Shown here: in pieces, positions 7,006 through 9,562 of the stretch
How positions within the stretch are numbered: the first letter of the stretch is position 1
Layout of the letters: every line of letters begins with the position of its first letter
Notes under the pieces: model-generated
What the model was told of the DNA's origin: nothing
Database searches by the model: none
Seen by the model: only the letters and a program-made list of their open reading frames with translations
Origin: an uncultured bacterium
Lineage (GTDB): Bacteria > Actinomycetota > Coriobacteriia > Coriobacteriales > Eggerthellaceae
NCBI GenBank assembly: GCA_905215035.1
Contig: CAJMOJ010000072.1
Span: forward strand, 1-9,562
DNA: 9,562 bases
Direction: 5' to 3'
Made by a program: the position numbers and the translations under genes

Positions 7006-8784
7006 ATGACAGACTATATCAACGAGTATTGCATGCACACACGCACTTGTGGTGATTTGCGCAAAGCCGATGTTGGTGAAGAGGTAATTCTTACCGGCTG
7101 GGTTTGGCATAATCGCGATCACGGCGGATTGATCTTTATTGATTTGCGTGATCGTGAAGGATATACCCAGGTTGTTGTTGATCCTGATTGTGTGAGCAAA
7201 GAGGATTTTGAGAAGGCTGAGCATTTGGGTCGTGAATATGTCATTCGCGTTCGTGGTATGGTTCGCGCACGTATGGCCGACGCCGTTAATCCTGATATGG
7301 CTACCGGCGAAATTGAGGTTTTGGCTTATGGACTTACCGTATTAAATACTTCGGTTACTCCTCCTTTCTCTATTGAAGACGGTATTGAAACAGATGAAAC
7401 GACACGCATGAAATGGCGCTATCTTGACTTGCGTCGTCCGGAGATGTATCAATCGATTAAGCTTCGTCACGACGTTGCGCAAGCAATGCGTCAAGCGCTC
7501 AATAAGCGTGGTTTTATCGAAGTAGAAACTCCTATTTTGGCAAACTCAACACCCGAAGGCGCTCGTGACTATATTGTTCCTTCACGTCCAAATCCTGGTA
7601 AGTTCTATGCCCTACCTCAGAGTCCTCAGCAATTTAAGCAAATGTTGATGGTGGGCGGTATTGAGCGCTACTACCAAATTGCTCGTTGTTTCCGTGATGA
7701 GGATTTGCGCGCCGATCGTCAGCCAGAATTTACTCAAGTTGATATTGAGATGAGTTTTGTTGAGGGTGACGATGTTACCGACATGATGGAAGGCGTTATG
7801 AAAGAAACGCTTGAAGCAGTTGGTATCGAGCACGAATTCCCTTTGCAGCATATGCAATATAGTGAAGCAATGGATCGTTTTGGTTGTGACAGACCAGATA
7901 CGCGTTTCTGTATTGAGCTTGTTGATATTACCGACATTGTAAAGAACTCTGGCTTCAAGGTATTTTCGAGTGTTGCCCAGTCTGGTGGCGTTGTGAAGGC
8001 GATCAACGCAAAGGGTGCGGGCGATTGGTCACGTGGTGAAATTGAAAAACTTGCTGATATTGCAGCTGATAATGGCGCAAAAGGCATGGCTTGGATTGCA
8101 TTTACTACTGATGGTAAGGAAAAAAGTCCTATTATCAAATTCTTCACCGATGAAGAGTTTGATGCTTTGAAAAAAGCTATGAATGTAGAGCCCGGGGATC
8201 TTATTTTGTTTGCTGCTGATACCTATGATACGGCGAGTGCGGTATTGTCAGCTTTGCGTCTTCATATGGCTGATGCTCTCGATATTCCTCGTGAAGGTCA
8301 TTCTCTTCTCTGGGTTGTTAATTTCCCTATGTTTAGATACGACGAGGATGAAAAGAAATACGCTGCGGAACATCATCCTTTTACGCATGTACTTGATGAG
8401 GATATGGACAAGATTGAATCAGATCCTCTTGCATGTGGGTCTTATTCTTACGACTTAGTTATGGATGGTTTTGAGGTTGGCGGCGGCACAATCCGTATTC
8501 ATAATGCAGAAGAGCAGCGTCGTGTGTTGCGCGTTTGCGGCTTGACCGATGAAGAAATTGATGAGAAGTTTGGTCATTTGATTCATGCACTTGAATTGGG
8601 TGCTCCTCCTCATGGCGGCATTGCATTAGGTCTTGATCGTTTGGTTATGCTGATTGCTGGCAAGAATTCTATTCGCGATGTTATTGCCTTCCCAAAGACC
8701 TCATCGGCATCTGACCCTATGACCGGTGCGCCTTCTGCTGTAACGGGTCGTCAGCTTAAAGAAGTTAACTTGCGCATTTTGTAA
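7006..8784 (+). CDS. aspS: Aspartyl-tRNA synthetase, probably non-discriminating
   Basis: This 592-residue class II synthetase is of the bacterial type. The N-terminal OB-fold anticodon domain covers about 12-115, with GWVWHNRDHGGLIFIDLRDR at 31-50. The catalytic blocks are ETPILANSTPEGARDY (174-189), the aspartate-binding QSPQQFKQ (205-212), motif 2 FRDEDLRADRQPEFTQVD (229-246), VGGGTIRIHN (491-500) and motif 3 GIALGLDRLVMLI (538-550). The bacterial GAD insertion lies at about 285-420. His39 occupies the anticodon-loop position that is His in non-discriminating and Leu in E. coli AspRS, suggesting it charges both tRNA-Asp and tRNA-Asn, with GatCAB completing Asn-tRNA. Start uncertain: Met10 (7033) aligns with the usual family start MxTHxCG, whereas 7006 has a weak ribosome site. 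Adjacent to hisS, a common bacterial pairing. Confidence 0.95.
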   Translation: MTDYINEYCMHTRTCGDLRKADVGEEVILTGWVWHNRDHGGLIFIDLRDREGYTQVVVDPDCVSKEDFEKAEHLGREYVIRVRGMVRARMADAVNPDMATGEIEVLAYGLTVLNTSVTPPFSIEDGIETDETTRMKWRYLDLRRPEMYQSIKLRHDVAQAMRQALNKRGFIEVETPILANSTPEGARDYIVPSRPNPGKFYALPQSPQQFKQMLMVGGIERYYQIARCFRDEDLRADRQPEFTQVDIEMSFVEGDDVTDMMEGVMKETLEAVGIEHEFPLQHMQYSEAMDRFGCDRPDTRFCIELVDITDIVKNSGFKVFSSVAQSGGVVKAINAKGAGDWSRGEIEKLADIAADNGAKGMAWIAFTTDGKEKSPIIKFFTDEEFDALKKAMNVEPGDLILFAADTYDTASAVLSALRLHMADALDIPREGHSLLWVVNFPMFRYDEDEKKYAAEHHPFTHVLDEDMDKIESDPLACGSYSYDLVMDGFEVGGGTIRIHNAEEQRRVLRVCGLTDEEIDEKFGHLIHALELGAPPHGGIALGLDRLVMLIAGKNSIRDVIAFPKTSSASDPMTGAPSAVTGRQLKEVNLRIL

Positions 8785-8807
8785 AAGAACATATATCCAA
8801 AATAGTA

Positions 8808-8835
8808 ACTCTATTGTTCGACAAGACGATAGAGT
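8808..8835 (+). other. Stem-loop in the aspS 3' region
   Basis: ACTCTAT (8808-8814) pairs with ATAGAGT (8829-8835). The stem can extend inward by four more pairs including two G-U, leaving a six-base loop CGACAA. No T-run follows, so this is not a terminator. It stands six bases before the terminator hairpin and may stabilise the aspS mRNA end. Confidence 0.45.
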
Positions 8836-8841
8836 AAGAGT

Positions 8842-8913
8842 AAAAGCGTTCTCTTTGTTTTTGTTTCATGCTTGTAGAAGTGGGTGACAAAAGCAAGAGA
8901 ACGTTTTTGTTTT
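8842..8913 (+). terminator. Rho-independent terminator after aspS
   Basis: CGTTCTCTT (8847-8855) pairs with AAGAGAACG (8895-8903). Flanking AAAAG (8842-8846) and TTTTT (8904-8908) add five pairs, one of them G-U. An inner helix (8858-8864 with 8887-8892) extends the arm, with one bulged T, to a loop of about 20 bases. The run TTTTTGTTTT (8904-8913) follows directly. It closes the hisS-aspS region and insulates the arsR promoter 9 bases beyond. The A-rich left flank could let it work weakly in the other direction, though no minus-strand gene lies there. Confidence 0.75.
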
Positions 8914-8921
8914 AAAACGTG

Positions 8922-8950
8922 TTGACTCAAAGCGTTATACGATTTAATAT
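8922..8950 (+). promoter_or_regulatory. Promoter of the ArsR-family repressor gene
   Basis: TTGACT (8922-8927), five of six to the -35 consensus, is followed after 17 bases by TAATAT (8945-8950). The overlapping TTTAAT (8943-8948) is a better hexamer but only 15 bases away. The start would fall near 8957, inside the operator described separately, so bound repressor would block initiation. Confidence 0.6.
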
Positions 8951-8968
8951 ATGAACAAATGATCATAT
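8949..8968. promoter_or_regulatory. ArsR/SmtB-type operator
   Basis: This 20-bp imperfect palindrome reads ATATGAACA, a two-base centre, then TGATCATAT; 16 of 20 positions are symmetric. The half-site ATATGAnCA resembles SmtB/CzrA operators as I remember them. It overlaps the -10 edge and the predicted start site of the repressor gene, the usual arrangement for metal-relieved autoregulation. Confidence 0.7.
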
Positions 8969-8981
8969 GTAAGGATAACTT

Positions 8982-9431
8982 ATGAAAGATACATGTATGG
9001 ATAGTAAGATGGATGCTAACGATATCAATACTCAAAAATCACAGCAAGAAGCACAAGAGAGCTATAGCGCGTCTTTGGTCTCTTTGAGTCAAGATAGTGA
9101 TGGTGCTAAAGAGCTTATTGATATGCAAGCACTCGTTGCCGAGGGGCTCCCTGATGAGGAGCTGCTTTATGATTTGGCAGATCTTTTTAAGGTATTTAGT
9201 GATACAACGCGCATCAAAATACTGTTTGCGCTCATTAATGGGGATAAAAATGTTTCTGATATTGCAGAAATGATCAATGCAACACAAAGTGCTGTTTCGC
9301 ATCAGTTGCGCATTTTAAAACAAGCACGTTTAGTACGGTTTACTCGTCAAGGTAAGAATGTTCATTACTCTCTCGCTGATGATCACGTTTTAACTGTACT
9401 TGCGCAAGGCATGTCTCATATTTGTGAATAG
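8982..9431 (+). CDS. ArsR/SmtB-family metal-sensing repressor (probably Zn/Co type)
   Basis: The 149-residue winged-helix regulator has its ArsR core at about 62-149: DLFKVFSDTTRIKILFAL (67-84), recognition region VSDIAEMINATQSAVSHQL (91-109), then RILKQARLV and the wing RQGKNVHYSL (122-131). The C-terminal helix aligns residue for residue with the SmtB/CzrA alpha-5 zinc site: Asp133 and His135, then His146 and Glu149, corresponding to SmtB D104, H106, H117 and E120. The CadC/ArsR cysteine motif (ELCVC) is absent, so Zn(II) or Co(II) is more likely than Cd, Pb or As. About 60 polar residues rich in Ser, Gln and Asp precede the core, longer than usual. AAGGA (8971-8975) six bases before the ATG supports this start. 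The operator overlapping its promoter implies autoregulation, and the gene at 9538 is the likely main target. Confidence 0.9.
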   Translation: MKDTCMDSKMDANDINTQKSQQEAQESYSASLVSLSQDSDGAKELIDMQALVAEGLPDEELLYDLADLFKVFSDTTRIKILFALINGDKNVSDIAEMINATQSAVSHQLRILKQARLVRFTRQGKNVHYSLADDHVLTVLAQGMSHICE

Positions 9432-9441
9432 AGCTGACTTA

Positions 9442-9469
9442 TTGGTATATGGCTACCTGCTGATATATA
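9442..9469 (+). promoter_or_regulatory. Candidate promoter before the right-edge gene
   Basis: TTGGTA (9442-9447) and TATATA (9464-9469) are 16 bases apart, and the -10 carries a TGA extension (9461-9463). The start would be near 9476. No copy of the ATATGAnCA operator is found here, so metal control might instead come by read-through from the arsR promoter. Confidence 0.35.
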
Positions 9470-9517
9470 CGTAGAGTGCTCATGATGAAACGAAATTTTC
9501 TACGGATGACATCATGA
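9470..9517. repeat. Two interleaved inverted repeats in the leader of the right-edge gene
   Basis: Pair A is CGTAGA (9470-9475) with TCTACG (9499-9504). Pair B is TCATGATG (9480-9487) with CATCATGA (9510-9517). The arms interleave A-B-A'-B', so as RNA they could be alternative hairpins or a pseudoknot-like fold. The last arm ends four bases before the AAAGGA ribosome-binding sequence (9522-9527). They could equally be DNA operators. Confidence 0.4.
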
Positions 9518-9537
9518 TAAGAAAGGAATGAGGAACA

Positions 9538-9562
9538 ATGAAAAAGATATTTAAATTGGAAA
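9538..9562 (+). CDS. Start of a gene cut by the window edge, possibly a heavy-metal P1B-type ATPase
   Basis: Only eight codons are visible, MKKIFKLE. AAAGGA (9522-9527, 10 bases upstream) and GAGGA (9530-9534) are ribosome-binding candidates, so the start is credible. This N-terminus resembles, from memory, the first strand of the HMA domain in zinc/cadmium-exporting ATPases, where a CxxC motif would follow within about ten residues. Position directly after a metal-sensing ArsR repressor agrees. Eight residues cannot prove it: a cation-diffusion exporter or another metal protein is possible. Confidence 0.4.

Noticed and set aside
8811..9035. Minus-strand 74-codon reading frame over the terminator and arsR promoter
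   Set aside because: It crosses the terminator, promoter and operator, looks like no known protein, and has no ribosome-binding site.
9528..9554. Eight-codon frame (MRNNEKDI) overlapping the right-edge gene start
   Set aside because: AAAGGA abuts its ATG, which leaves no spacing for initiation; more likely chance overlap.

Overview
The window reads as chromosomal housekeeping DNA from a low-GC bacterium. My best guess is a member of the Atopobiaceae (class Coriobacteriia, Actinomycetota), such as Atopobium, Lancefieldella or Fannyhessea. This rests on the resemblance, from memory, of the HisRS, AspRS and LeuB sequences to coriobacterial versions, on the AT-leaning codon use, and on the hisS-aspS order. 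No database search was possible, so treat the taxon as a moderate-confidence inference. Codon use looks even across the window, and I see no insertion sequence, phage gene, tRNA, rRNA or CRISPR array.

Layout. At the left edge, on the minus strand, is a partial gene for a membrane-anchored J-domain protein (1-740) that runs off the window. It is divergent from a multi-pass membrane protein of the lysylphosphatidylglycerol-synthase TM/UPF0104 family (911-2302). Next is a leucine biosynthesis operon, leuC-leuD-leuB (2488-5443), starting from an extended -10 promoter. It encodes isopropylmalate isomerase (two subunits) and 3-isopropylmalate dehydrogenase; leuA is not in the window. Then come two class II aminoacyl-tRNA synthetases, hisS (5524-6906) and aspS (7006-8784), each with a weak candidate promoter. 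AspRS carries the His typical of non-discriminating enzymes. Two hairpins follow aspS; the second is a long Rho-independent terminator.

The right end is a metal-response module: an ArsR/SmtB-family repressor (8982-9431) with a complete alpha-5 metal site of the SmtB/CzrA zinc-sensing type, and a clear palindromic operator overlapping its own -10 and start region. It is followed by the first 8 codons of a gene (MKKIFKLE) that may be a P1B-type metal-efflux ATPase. The leader of that gene contains a candidate promoter and two interleaved inverted repeats.

The bulk is conventional. The parts most worth a second look are the J-domain protein (no Shine-Dalgarno, NPF/DPF-repeat linker, membrane C-terminus), the repressor operator, and the leader before the right-edge gene. 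I do not see a clearly new multi-gene system.
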